Assembly (NCBI GenBank): GCA_026936325.1 | Contig: JAPTHN010000012.1 | Coordinates: forward strand, 39,628,537 to 39,692,536 | Origin: Platynereis dumerilii | Lineage: Eukaryota > Annelida > Polychaeta > Phyllodocida > Nereididae | Reading direction: 5' to 3' | Length of the DNA stretch: 64,000 bases | Shown here: piece after piece, positions 46,701-57,129 of the stretch | Position numbering within the stretch: position 1 is the first letter of the stretch | How the letters are laid out: each line of letters starts with the position of its first letter | Notes under the pieces: model-generated | Databases searched by the model: none | What the model saw: only the letters and a program-made list of their open reading frames with translations | What the model was told of the DNA's origin: nothing | Made by a program: the position numbers and the translations under genes

Positions 46701-47609
46701 TGCCATGTCATTAATATTGTTAATTTGCAAAAATTATAAGTGATAAGGCATAATAGAAGGAGTAAAGTTTACGATGTCTAAGTCAGTTAGACACCTCAAT
46801 GTCGAGTTCTCACTGTAATTTTTAACAAATTCCAGCTGATATATTGGCCTGATTGCTATATTATCCCAATGGCAAAACATGAAGCTCATTTCCTTGAAAA
46901 ATTGAAGGAGTTTCTGTTTCAGTGAAAATCCACTTTTCTTTTGATAGGAATCATTTTCATTGACCCGATACCAGCAGAAAAATATAAAAAATCCCTGATG
47001 GCAATTTGACCTATTTTGACATCAGGGACAGGTGTGACATCACCCACGTTATCCGAACGTCAGGTGGCGCCATGTGAGGTAAGATGCCCATAAGGGATCA
47101 CTATAAATCAAGTAGTGAGATTAATATGTAAATGCCAAAGCATGAAGACGGGATCGCCTGAACGCAGAAAGTAGACTCTAAATTGTAATTACCTAATTAT
47201 TTCTCTAAATTCATTTTTGTATTCAGGTTTGTTCAATAAAAAGTTTGGAGAAAAAAATTGGGACAAAGAGAAATAGGGTGGAAAGGTAATATTCTAAAAG
47301 AAAATGTTTAAAAAAAGTTTTGAGGGAAAATGTAACCTTTTTTTTTTTCGAAAATAGTTTTTTTTGGGAAATTATTTTTTTCGAACATTTTTTTTTTCGA
47401 AAACTTGTTTTTTGGAATTGTTTTCTTTTCTAGAACATTTTTGGTAGTGACGCATGATGAGAAAAAAGTGCCAGGATCATATTATGGAATGACTAAATCA
47501 CTTTTTTTGATTGAACCATCTGGTTCACTTCTCGCATGTTTGCCATAAGGGACGAGACACCTCGCTTCGCTCGGTCAGCTCCTGGCTCTGTCCATCTATA
47601 ACTGTATTG
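46701..47609. other. No recognised feature
   Basis: AT-rich sequence. Around 47335-47430 there are several T-runs with TTTCGAAAA-like pieces. No exon or transposon ends were found. Confidence 0.35.
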
Positions 47610-47741
47610 TGGTCCTCAAGCAGTGATCCTTTCTTTCATCATTTTGTCCACTTGGTCTTGAATATTATAACCAACACTGTTTTATTTACTGGTGTTTTAA
47701 AATTTTTTTCCAAGACCGAATAAGAATTCTGATTCTGATTC
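47610..47741 (+). repeat. Retroelement 3'-end fragment with (TGATTC) tail, copy 1
   Basis: TTGTGGTCCTCAAGC through TTGGTCTTGAATATTATAAC and AAGACCGAATAAGAATTCTG, ending in TGATTCTGATTC. The same order occurs at 48180-48349. A 3' end with a hexanucleotide TTCTGA-type tail is usual for CR1/L2-group LINEs or their SINE partners. No coding part is present. Confidence 0.6.
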
Positions 47742-48179
47742 ACATGCAGAAATCTACATTAAATTATTGCAAAGCCCCATATACTAGAAAATATCCATTA
47801 AGAATGGAAGAAAGAAAATGAATAATATTGTCAGTAAGCTGTCAGATTTTTATTCAGAAGAAATTACCCACCGCAATGGAAGATATATTGCTTAAGGGTG
47901 AAGGCCCTTGGCCATTATTTTAAGACCTAAGTTCCCATTGTGAGGGTTCGGCTGTAGGTACTGTAAGTTGTGGAAAACACTGGATCTGTATCAAGTTTTG
48001 ATATGTGTGAAAAAGACCCTGCAAGTGTCGTCCCCTGGTGGGAATGGAGAGAGATTCACAATACAGCAAGTTAGAGAAATAATTGCAGAATAAAAGATAG
48101 GTCATTGGAAGAAAAATGGATGAGAAGAGGTTTGACAGTGGCAGCATCTGATGCAGACATGACAAAAGTAGCGAGGTTA

Positions 48180-48349
48180 TAATTATTGTGGTCCTCAATG
48201 CTGGCGCTCCTTTCATTCATTATTTGTTGTGTGCAATGATGTGTTTTGGTCAGGGACCATTTGGTCTTGGAAATTATAACAAACACTATTTTTTTCTGGT
48301 AGTTTTTTATTTCTTATCAAGACCGAATAAGAATATCTGATTCTGATTC
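48180..48349 (+). repeat. Retroelement 3'-end fragment with (TGATTC) tail, copy 2
   Basis: Shares TTGTGGTCCTCAATGC, TTGGTCTTGGAAATTATAAC and AAGACCGAATAAGAATATCT with copy 1, and ends in TGATTCTGATTC. The open frame on the opposite strand at 47920-48216 has no recognised domain. Confidence 0.6.
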
Positions 48350-48729
48350 ATGCAGCAATCAACAATATTACAAAGACCCATATGATATATATATATAATA
48401 TGTCACCTGACATCCCAAAATGAAGAACAATATCTTTATAGTCCATATAAATGATATAAATATTAAAGCCCACATATCAAGCCGTTGAGAATAATGTGCA
48501 TGTTCGAAATCAGACATTCCATTTATTTTTCTTGATCAGCATCATTTCCATGAGGATTTTTCACTGGTTGACAGCTTCTTTTTTAACCCTGAATGAAGAA
48601 ATAACAATTAAGAAATAACAATTAAGAATAACAATTAAGAAATAACAATTGAGAAATAACAGGTAAAGCTATTATGCCATCAGAATTAACCAGTATTCCA
48701 AAACTTTTCTTTTGATGTATTTTTGTGTA

Positions 48730-49437
48730 CAGGGTGGGTAAGGGAAATCTGGAATGATCTTTAAGTTACTGTATAACTCAAACATATTAACGGAATGTTA
48801 TGAAATCAACACACAGCAAACAGTGGTTAATCAGCCACAAATCAGGTCAATCTTGCAATACTGGGACAAGAAATGGTGACCCAGGAGCAGAAAAGGAAAA
48901 GGGTGGCAGATCTCCTGTCTGCCCAAGTGAAGCCTCGGACCATTTCTGACATTGTTGGTGTGTCACTGAGCACTGTATATGCCATTAAACAATCCGTGGC
49001 CAGTGGGAAAGGGTTGCAGAGGAAGCCTGGCAGCCGTGGTTAGACAAAGAGGACCAGGAATTTTATAATTGCCCTCCGTACTCCAGAATTCTGGCCGTCC
49101 TCAAGCCCAGACCTTAACCCTCAGGACTACGCAACCTGGGGCGTTTTGGAGAAGGCCACCAATAGAAACCCTCACCCTAATGTTGACTCTCTGAAAGAAG
49201 CCATATAGAGAGACTGGGGCAAGATGTCAGCTGACGTTGTGACAAACAGTTGTAAAAGTTTTCGAAAGCATGTTGAGGCTGTGATTGCAGAAAATGGTTG
49301 TCACATAGATTAAAATGTTGTCTGCTGTCTAAACTTGCTCATTTGCAAAAATCATTGTTCTGTGTTCAGTGGAAATGGTTGAAAATAAATAAGTTGTACA
49401 TCTGTCGCAATTTTCCAGTTTTCTCTTACCCACCCTG
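48730..49437 (+). mobile_element. Mariner-type transposon with internally deleted transposase
   Basis: TA|CAGGGTGGGTAAGGGAAATC at the left pairs with the inverse of CTTACCCACCCTG|TA at the right, a 25-bp repeat with two mismatches. The coding remnant 48873-49313 starts MVTQEQKRKRVADLLSAQVK and continues with an N-terminal helix-turn-helix (TISDIVGVSLSTVYAIKQSV). It then jumps to the C-terminal part FWPSSSPDLNPQDYATWGVL, which holds the third catalytic Asp, and ends at HVEAVIAENGCHID with TAA. The first two catalytic Asp regions are deleted. Stops follow the KPGSRG block (near 49040) and the DSLKEAI block (near 49207). Confidence 0.92.
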
Positions 49438-49449
49438 TATAACATTATC

Positions 49450-51045
49450 TAACAAGAAAAGCTGAATTATGTCTATTCTAGAAGCAATAAAGCGCATTTA
49501 TGTCTATTCTTGAAGCAATTAAAGCTGAATTATATCTATTCTAGAAACAATTAAAGCTGAATTATGTCTATTCTAGAAGCAATTAAAGTCGAGTTATGTT
49601 TAATCTAGAAGCAATTTAAGCTGAATTATGTCTATTCTAGAAGCAATTAAGGCAGAATTATGTCTATTCTAGAAGCAATTAAAGCCGAGTTATGTTTATC
49701 TAGAAGCAATTAAAGCTGAACTATGTCTATTCTAAAAGCAATTAAAGCCGAATTATGTCTTTTCTAGAAGCAATTAAAGCTGAATTATGTCTATTCTAGA
49801 AGCAATTAAAGCTGAATTATGTTAATTCTAGAAGTAATTAAAGCTGAATTATTTCTATTCTAGAAGCAATTAAAGCTGAATTATGTATAGTCTAGAAGCA
49901 ATTAAAACTGAATAATAAATATTCCAGAAGCAATTAAAGCTGAATTATGTCTATTCTAAGAGCAATTAAAGCTGAATTATGTCTATTCTAGAAGTAATTA
50001 AAGCTGAATTATGCCTATTCTAGAAGCAATTAAAGCTGAATTATGTCTATTCTCAGAGCTATTAAAGCTGAATTATGTCCATTCTCAGAGCAATTAAAGC
50101 TGAATTATGTCTATTCTAAGAGCAATTAGAGATGAATTATATCTATTCAATCAAAGCTGAATTATGTCTATTCTAGAAGGAATGAAATCTGAATCATGTC
50201 TATTCTAGAAGCAATTAAAACTGAATAATGTCTATTCTAGAAGCAGTAAGCGCTGAACAATGTCTATTCTAGAAGCAATTAAAGCTGAATTATGTCTATT
50301 CTAGAAGCAATTAAAGCTGAATTATGTCTATTCTAAAGCAATTAAAGCTGAATTATGTCTATTCTAGAAGCAATTAAAGCTGAATTATGTCTATTCTAGA
50401 AGCAATTAAAGCTGAATTATGTCTATTCTACAAGCAATTTAAGCTGAATTATGTCTATTCTACAAGCAATTTAAGCTGAATTATGTCTATACTAGTTCTA
50501 AGCTATTGAAGCTGATTTATGTCTATTCTAGAAGCAATTCAAGCTGGATTATGTCTATTCTAGAAGCAATTAAAGCCAAATTATGTCTACTCTAGAAACA
50601 ATTAAAGCTGAATTATGTCTATTCTAGAAGCAATTAAAGCCGTTTTATGTCTATTCAAGAAGCAATTGAGGCAGAATTTTGTCTATTCTAGAAGCAATTA
50701 AAGCTGAATTATGTCCATGCTAGAAGCAATTAAAGCTGAATTGTATCTATTCTAGAAGCAATAAAAGCTGAATTATGTGTATTCTAGAAGCAATTAAAGC
50801 TGAATTATGTCTATTCTAGAAGCAATTAAGGCAGAATTATGTCTATTCTAGAAGCAATTAAAGCTGAAATATGTCTATGCTAGAAGCAAATAAGGCAGAA
50901 TTATGTCTATTCTAGAAGCAGTTAAACCTGAATTATTTCTATCCTAAGAGCAATTAAAACTGAATTATGTCTATTCAATCAAAGCTGAATTATATCTATT
51001 CTATAAGCAATTAAAGCTGAATCATGTCTATTCTAGAAGCAATTA
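49450..51045. repeat. 32-bp minisatellite, about 50 copies
   Basis: Consensus GCTGAATTATGTCTATTCTA followed by GAAGCAATTAAA, tandem over 1.6 kb with substitutions and some shortened units. It begins about 15 bp after the mariner element ends. TCTAGA sites recur in most units. No coding content. Confidence 0.95.
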
Positions 51046-51199
51046 ATGAGTAGTGTAGTTCCTTTACACTCTAGGAGAGCTTCTCATTAGTGATTCGTAA
51101 ACAAAACAAGGGTTTTTCACAGTCCATCTTAAAAAGCCATATGTTTACATTTTGATTTACCTTCCTTTAGTTCATGCAACATGAAAATAATATTTAAAT

Positions 51200-52020
51200 A
51201 AACTTTCATATGCCTGCTCAGTTTCACAAAGTGCAGCTTAATTAAAACTTTCATATGCCTGCTCAGTTTCACATATTGCACCTTAAAACTTTCATATGCC
51301 TGCTCAGTTTCACATATTGCACCTTAAAACTTTCATATGTCTGCTCAGTTTCACGTATTGCACCTTAAAAGTTTCATAAGCCTGCTCAGTTTCAGATATT
51401 GCAGCTTAATTAAAACTTTCATATGCCTGCTCAGTTTCACATATTGCACCTTGATTTACTTTGATGATAGATTGACATTTAGCTTAGTTTTCTTTTGTAG
51501 ACATGGACAAAATTTTTAAATATTCAGTATTATTCTGCTATCATCAGTTATTTCCACTGGTTGGAACTCCATGGTAAATATATTTTCTTGATCTTAGATA
51601 TGTTCTTAACATAACTGCATGGTCATTTGATAAATAAATACATTATAAAATTTTGATGGTCGTGTCACACTTTGGCTTCATTATTTTTGAGATAGGCCAT
51701 ATGCCTGCTCAGTTTCACATATTGCGCCTTAATTAAAACCTTCATATGCCTACTCAGCTTCACATATTGTGCCTTAATCAAAACTTTCATATGCCTACTC
51801 ATTTTCACATATTGCACCTTAATTAACACTTTCATATGCCTGCTCAGTTTCCCATATTGCACCTTAATTAAAACTTTCATATGCTTGCTCAGTTTCACAT
51901 ATTGCACCTAAACTAAAACTTTCATTTTACTACTAAGTTTCACATATTGTGCCTTAATTAAAACTTTCATATGCCTGCTCAGTGCTTAGCGTCACATATT
52001 GCATCTTAATTAAAACTTTC
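51200..52020. repeat. 41-45-bp minisatellite derived from lectin exon end and splice site (two blocks)
   Basis: Six copies at 51200-51455 and seven at 51690-52020 share ACTTTCATATGCCTGCTCAG followed by TTTCACATATTGCACC. The interval 51456-51690 is not repetitive. On the - strand each unit begins with a copy of the last 21 bases of the lectin exon (GCAATATGTGAAACTGAGCA plus G) and continues into intron sequence. The true exon end at 52027 is the outermost unit. In the copies the splice donor GTATGTG has become GCATATG or a variant. Confidence 0.93.
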
Positions 52021-52026
52021 ACATAC

Positions 52027-52280
52027 CTGCTCAGTTTCACATATTGCTAGATATGATGTGCTGCATAATTCATCGATCCAAGTACCGGGAGGTAATCCAG
52101 GCTGTAGACTGAAGGTCCCAAAACCAGCACAAAGTTGCGATGTGGAGCCTGGTTGGCTGGGTGTCCAGTTTGAATAAGTCAAATTTGTACCATCGACAAC
52201 CCAGCGATAATCAACGTTGTCACCAGTCTCATCCCTTAAACCCATCCAGAGAAAGTCGTTGCCAGGGCCGACAGGCAGGG
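52027..52280 (-). CDS. Gene B exon: C-type lectin domain, second half
   Basis: The - strand acceptor ATCTCTTTTCAG ends before 52280 and the donor CAG|GTATGTG follows 52027. The 254-bp exon starts in phase 1 and ends in phase 0. It encodes LPVGPGNDFLWMGLRDETGD, NVDYRWVVDGTNLTYSNWTP, SQPGSTSQLCAGFGTFSLQ, PGLPPGTWIDELCSTSYLAI and CETEQ. WMGLRD, VDGTxLTYSNW and WIDELC...AICE are hallmark C-type lectin positions, with the three expected cysteines. The Ca2+-site motifs EPN/QPD and WND are replaced by QPG and WID, so calcium-dependent sugar binding is doubtful. It joins the exon at 55253 in phase. The next 3' exon was not found. Confidence 0.9.
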
Positions 52281-52494
52281 CTGAAAAGAGATTAAAATAC
52301 CATTTTTTTGTATTTGGCGCCCAGTGGGCAGATGTAATGATTAGATGGGCAACTATTCATTCATGATCTACCAAAGCTCTTTGCAGTCACAAACCACCAG
52401 AGGCAGCACCTTCTTCTTCTTCTTTTTAATTCCTGCCTCTGTTAGGCAAACCTTCTCTTCGGAGTGGCTTTAAAATCAGAAATTTTCGGTATTA

Positions 52495-52724
52495 CATAGG
52501 CGTATTGGAGGGGGGGTAGGGGAGCGATCGCACCCCCAAAAGTTTGGGAAATATCAAGATTCGGGCAAAAAAAGTAAAAAAAAATAAAATAATGGAATAA
52601 AAACAATTTAAATTAATGATTTTCAGGCAATTTAATTTGAAATTATATTAAATTTAGATCTTTAAATTCGGGCAAATGTCGCTCGACCCCCCCCCCCCAA
52701 AATCGTGCGCGCCGTACGCCTATG
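52495..52724. mobile_element. hAT-like MITE (CATAGGCGTA termini), copy 2
   Basis: CATAGGCGTA at the left pairs with TACGCCTATG at the right. The sequence is the inverted counterpart of 18860-19087, with GCGATCGC, CCCAAAAGTTTGGGAAA and GTGCGCGCCGTACGCC in common. TTCGGTA lies just outside both ends, two bases further out on the left, consistent with a decayed 8-bp duplication. It sits in the gene B intron between the lectin half-exons. Confidence 0.82.
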
Positions 52725-52831
52725 TTCGGTAAAATTAATTTAATTTAAAATGTGAATGGATAAAAACAGTCTAAAAGCATGTCTAAGGACTTGACCAAAA
52801 ACGACTACTGGCCATAGCACCACTACTGTTA

Positions 52832-53197
52832 GGGACCGTTCAGAATTTATGACTGGGGGGAGGTCGGGAGTTTTGCAAGAACTTCCAGTCAAAAATTGAT
52901 ACCCCCCTTGAGTGTCATGTGGATTTTCATTATCCGGTTAGAAGTTTAACAAAACAATATTGTAGTAAAACACGCATACACTCTGTTTATACTCGCTTTT
53001 TTACGCACAGAAGTCCTCGAGTCTGTACTCGTCAATGTTCAAGGGCATGTGTATAACAGTTTATGTATGTATTGCTTCGTATGTACTAAAAATACACATG
53101 AAACCTAAGGGTGCCCCCCTTGGAATACGAGTGAAAAGTTAGTACTCCCTTGGGCAAAACTCCCAACCCCCCCAAGTCATAAATTCTGAACTGTCCC
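52832..53197. mobile_element. Harbinger-type MITE, copy 2
   Basis: GGGACCGTTCAGAATTTATG at the left pairs with CATAAATTCTGAACTGTCCC at the right. The flanks are TTA and ATA. It is diverged from copy 1 in the centre. It ends 10 bp from the candidate exon at 53207-53405. Confidence 0.86.
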
Positions 53198-53206
53198 ATA
53201 GCCAGA

Positions 53207-53405
53207 CTATTCTATCACTATCGCCCTCCTAAAGTCCAATCTCTCGTAGAAGTTCCAGCAGATGTGGTTTCCTTGGGTGGCCATAGACGAGACGGAGATG
53301 ATTCCTTTCTCTCCTGGATAATTTCCTCCGTTGAGTAGGGCCCAGCACCGCTGTTCAGGGCCAGTCGGACTTAGACTGCTGTCTTTCTGGTAGAGCACCT
53401 CCAGC
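53207..53405 (-). CDS. Candidate terminal exon of unknown protein inside gene B intron
   Basis: The - strand acceptor TATAGTGCTGGCAG precedes an open frame (phase 2) reading LEVLYQKDSSLSPTGPEQRC, then WALLNGGNYPGEKGIISVSS, MATQGNHICWNFYERLDFRR and AIVIE before TAG at 53207-53209. Its balanced composition looks coding. The phase does not match the phase-1 junction of the flanking lectin exons, and using it there would run into a stop. It may be an alternative last exon, a nested gene fragment or a remnant. I do not recognise the family. Confidence 0.4.
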
Positions 53406-53659
53406 CTGCCAGCACTATAAATATATGGACGATAATCAGGTGCCGACGAACGTCATGATTTTGACTGACACCTAAATTTTTCCAATTTTTTTTGCAATTT
53501 TTTGGTATAACTTAAAATCATGACAGTCGTCGGCAACCCAATGAAACGGCCGACTTCCTGTGATCTGACCAATCAGAGAGCCGGATTTTTGACACATTAA
53601 ACTGCTTGAAGGGTTGCATCGACACAAACGGAACCCAGCGATATTCATAGAGGCAAGTG

Positions 53660-55015
53660 CTTCATCTCAGATATCTCTTGTTGCAGGACCGAGTGAAATC
53701 ATGTGCAGTATGTCTTCTTCCACATAGACTACATTCCTGCTCGCTATATTTCGAGAATTTGGCCTTTAGGGCTTGGGTCTGATATCTGCCAATTAACATT
53801 TTTGCTCGGATACTCACACTTCTAAGGCTAAAAGTATCAGAACTGTTGGACCAGATTGGATGTGTACTTGGGCTCCTGGCATCTGGGATGAGCAACTATT
53901 TCAGTGAGGACTTGGACATTGCCTGTGATCGCAGACTGCACTCTAAAAAATTTAGGGACAAAACTGGATTTTTTAAAATCCAAAATGGTTTTTTAAAAAT
54001 CCATGTTCCGTTTAATAAACCAGTTTTGTCCTGAAATTTTTTGAGTGTGGATAAGACTGACCCGTTTATTTCAGTCTTGGTGTGCCTTTTCCAAAGCAGC
54101 TTAGACCATGGGTACAGTAGTTGCCTGTGGGCCTCAATCCCGTAGACTTTGGCTGTTCTAGTTACCAGTGTGAACCAGCTGGACGCATTATTCTCTCTGA
54201 TGGCGTTTTGCGAGTTGGTGCACTTTATTGGTCGTTGGACGTCTACAAATGCTGCCGAAGAGGGTAACCTTGGATTTTAATATCCAAAAGGTACTTGACT
54301 GGGATGGCACCTATTAGAAGGTATATTGTTTCAATTCAATTATTGCTGTTGACTCTGGAAATGCTTGTACTTGACGTAAGGTCTTTCTATGAAAGGTGTT
54401 TAATTCATCTTCTTGGTTTCGGCAGAGGATCGTTGCTTCCACTTGGGCCAAGACCTTCTACGCCAAGGAGACTAATATTCATGAGTGCGAACGCTGCTCT
54501 TCTGGCACTTTTTACATGATTGCTAACGTCTGGGCAGCTGGTACAGTGACGCCACTCTAGACCAAGGTGTGTGAGCTTTTCGTTTATGCCCAACTCTGCC
54601 TCTCCCAGTTTCCATGAAGGCCATTTGAAGGGATATTGATGTTATTCATTGTCGATGTTTTTTTTCCTCTTAACAAGCTGAGTGACGACCGACTTTTGGT
54701 TATGTAGCCGGTATCGGTGTTCCTGCGAGTATTCATCAGCTACATCTAGCATCCTCTGCAGGCCTTGTTGGTGTGAAGACAGTAGTAATATGTCGTCAGC
54801 ACATGTTGGGCTGCCTAAGTAGATGGTTCTTATGGAGAGGCCCAGTTCTGCGTTCTCCAAGGACTTGAGTAAATCGTTAATGTAGATCTTGAAGAGGGCC
54901 GGAGAGATGATGCTACCTTGTTTGACGCCTTGTTTAACGGGCAAGGGGTGGCTGTCTATCCTCTGCCAGTGTATCACTTTTTTAAATTCTGAATAGATAT
55001 TGTTTATAGTACCCT
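53660..55015 (-). mobile_element. Decayed non-LTR retrotransposon in gene B intron
   Basis: From right to left the - strand shows a reverse transcriptase part (HPLPVKQGVKQGSIISPALF, KIYINDLLKSLENAEL and the active site as CADDILLLSS, 54977-54642). A block KLTHLGLEWRHCTSC...RRAAFALMNISLLG (54593-54405) follows. After further decay a C-terminal block reads HPIWSNSSDTFSLRSVSIRA and ECSLCGRRHTAHDFTRSC (53895-53662). The THLGLEW and C-terminal blocks match the element at 14447-15540, so both belong to related families. Numerous frame changes show it is old. Confidence 0.82.
53939..54047. mobile_element. Small hairpin MITE, 109 bp, in the decayed LINE
   Basis: CACTCTAAAAAATTTAGGGA and CAAAACTGG at the left pair with CCAGTTTTGTCC and TGAAATTTTTTGAGTG at the right. 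GGATTTTTTAAAATCC lies near the centre. It interrupts the C-terminal part of the LINE. The target duplication is unclear. Confidence 0.8.
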
Positions 55016-55252
55016 AGAGGCAGGGGCACCTCATGACAGTGTTATTATAATGCCCATATCAGTGTAAGGCCTTGGCTGCATATATTCTACCAGGTCTAGG
55101 CTATATCAAATCATGAACTTGGTGGATTATTTCACTTGAGTGTCGAGCTCTTAGCAAATTAGTTCAGGAGTCACAGGGGTGTACTCATTTACTAGGGATA
55201 CTGTGGATCTCATCAGATATTACATTAGCAATCGACATAATGAAACACTTAC

Positions 55253-55429
55253 AAGTAAAATACTCAGCTAATGCCACATTCTTTTCTTCTGAGTCGATTT
55301 TGACGAGAGAGCCGTTTTTTTTGTCACACTCAACGAGACTTTCGCTGAAGCTCTGCCTTGTGTATGTCAGGAAGATACAATACTCTCCAACTTCAGTATA
55401 AGGCAGCGGACATAACCTGTCAGTGTTCC
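55253..55429 (-). CDS. Gene B exon: C-type lectin domain, first half
   Basis: The - strand acceptor TTAATTTCAG precedes 55429 and the donor ACTT|GTAAGTG follows 55253. The 177-bp exon is phase 1 at both ends and encodes (G)NTDRLCPLPYTEVGEYCIFL, TYTRQSFSESLVECDKKNGS and LVKIDSEEKNVALAEYFT. CPxxYxxxGEYC, the VEC cysteine and GSLVKIDSEEKN are the usual first half of a long-form C-type lectin domain. Joined to 52280-52027, all six expected cysteines are present. A decayed LINE, a candidate exon and two MITEs fill the intron between the halves. Confidence 0.92.
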
Positions 55430-55534
55430 CTGAAATTAATATAAAGGGACAAGAGAAAAAAATAATAATAGAGTCGCTTTTAAAGCAAATTCAGTTTGTT
55501 TCACATATTTGATCCCATTCACTTTTTATTACAG

Positions 55535-55720
55535 ACGATCTTGTATAAAAGCATCCCGTTCCGCAACTGCGCATCCACATTTTATTACGAAATCCCAAGT
55601 CATAGCAAGTTTGACAAGTTTTGTTTCTGCTCAGAACATATACCTACCTGTTATGGGGCACCAAATATAACAATAACAGAATCGGGTTTTAAACTAGAAA
55701 TAAATGGGACTAGTAATTGA
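55535..55720 (+). CDS. Candidate terminal exon, Cys-containing, + strand
   Basis: The acceptor CACTTTTTATTACAG precedes 55535. The phase-0 frame reads TILYKSIPFRNCASTFYYEI, then PSHSKFDKFCFCSEHIPTCY, GAPNITITESGFKLEINGTS and N before TGA at 55718-55720. Its four cysteines and late-beta-strand look are loosely like the PAN-like exon of gene A. Another frame is also open for about 45 codons. It is opposite to gene B and lies in its intron. It could be a remnant of the gene A family or chance. Confidence 0.35.
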   Translation, partial: TILYKSIPFRNCASTFYYEIPSHSKFDKFCFCSEHIPTCYGAPNITITESGFKLEINGTSN

Positions 55721-56214
55721 GATACAAATTTCAATAATTATATTGAAAATTGAATAATGGCTGCTCATATATGTAGTTTGCAGTTAATGGTGGCTGGCTC
55801 ACCATGACTGCTTATGATGGGTCAAGGCCGCAGATTTGGGTTCACTAGGATGCCAAAGAACTAACAGTGATAAATAAAAATCTAGAAATGACAAGGTTTC
55901 ACCCCTTAACTTCTTCTTTTTGGTCTAAGGAAAAACTCTACCACATTTCATGAGAATTGATTGTTATGAATTTTGAGGTAGCTCAGTGTCACTTGTACAT
56001 GCAATAGACATAGTGGGTGAGTCTTGGCCCGGAAACAACAAAAAACAAAATATTGTTTTCTTAGTATTTTAAAAAATTATAGAATGTCTTATCAATTAAA
56101 CCATCGAAAAGCACAACTCTAGTATAATATTACAGGCTATTCGTGCGCCAAAATGTTGTGGATGTTCAAGCAATATTTAGTGGCCGAGTCTTGGCCCAGA
56201 AATGAAAATATAAT
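55721..56214. other. No recognised feature
   Basis: AT-rich sequence in the gene B intron. The phrase GAGTCTTGGCCCGGAAA at 56012 and GAGTCTTGGCCCAGAAA at 56187 is repeated, suggesting a small local duplication. No exon was found. Confidence 0.4.
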
Positions 56215-56222
56215 GATCTAAC

Positions 56223-56479
56223 CATAGAAATACATAGAACGGACATGAAGCTCTAGTAGATGAAGCGACCAAATCCACCATCTTGGAACTGCCTGGCAGC
56301 CTGGCATTTGGTAACAATGGCATCATGTCATGTCACAATCAGCCAAACACAACATCTTGTTGCTCCTGCTGTGACGTCACAATAACGTCATGTCTCAGGG
56401 CAGTTGCAATATGGCGGTTTGGTGACCTCATCTTGAGGTGGCGTCATACCGCCTCATGTCCGTTCTATGTATTTCTATG
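56223..56479. mobile_element. MITE with perfect 8-bp duplication (CATAGAAATACATAG ends)
   Basis: CATAGAAATACATAGAACGG at the left is the exact inverse of CCGTTCTATGTATTTCTATG at the right, and pairing continues with ACATGA against TCATGT. GATCTAAC is repeated at 56215-56222 and 56480-56487. The 8-bp duplication suggests a hAT or similar superfamily. No coding sequence. Confidence 0.93.
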
Positions 56480-56487
56480 GATCTAAC

Positions 56488-57129
56488 CCATCCGCCAGGG
56501 CGCCATCCCAATGACTACAGAACCTACTTCGAACTTTGTTCGCAGAAGGCAAAAATGCTGGAATTGAGTAGACTGGCCATTGTGGCTTATTTCATTGTTT
56601 ACAAACTCAGATTTACTTGATGTGACATTTAATTACTCGCAGTGTGGTTCAATTTGCCCTGGTTGAGATTGGAGTTTTGGACAAGTCCAGGTAAACTGAT
56701 ATTGTCGAATTTCATAATCTGACATTCTTTCTCGTATTTTCATTTACTGATGGAAATAGAGTTATCAAAAGTAGGCCTACTGGAGGCCTCATGACCGGTT
56801 ACATCCCCTGCTCCCTTTTCTTATTCTGACACTATCAGTTATCCCACATTTTGTCCTTGATTTCCCCCTTCAACCCCACTCTTACCCCCTTACCCCCGCT
56901 TCCCCCCATTTATCCCCTCTTGCTTCTGTTTCCCCAAATAACCTCTTTCCCCCAATTTCCATGCCTTTCCTGCTGACTACACCTAATAACATTTTCTTAT
57001 GTTGCATTACCCCACAGGATGGGGATATATCCTGTTCAAATTCTTAAATTCAGTGGTCATCCAAACTGGACATAAGCGAAATTTTAATAATGAATTTTAA
57101 GGTAAGGTTTGGATTACATTGTATTCCTT
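56488..57129. other. No recognised feature
   Basis: Gene B intron sequence with a C-rich stretch (TTACCCCC, TTCCCCCC) at about 56865-56960. No repeat unit or exon was defined. Confidence 0.4.

Noticed and set aside
47920-48216. 98-codon - strand frame as the missing 3' exon of gene B
   Set aside because: It has no lectin-linked or secreted-domain features and overlaps the retroelement 3' fragment at 48180. No phase-0 acceptor joins it convincingly.
51665-51907. 80-codon repetitive - strand frame (QYVKLSRHMKVLIK repeats)
   Set aside because: It is the 45-bp minisatellite read in one open frame. The period is a multiple of three and the coding appearance is incidental.
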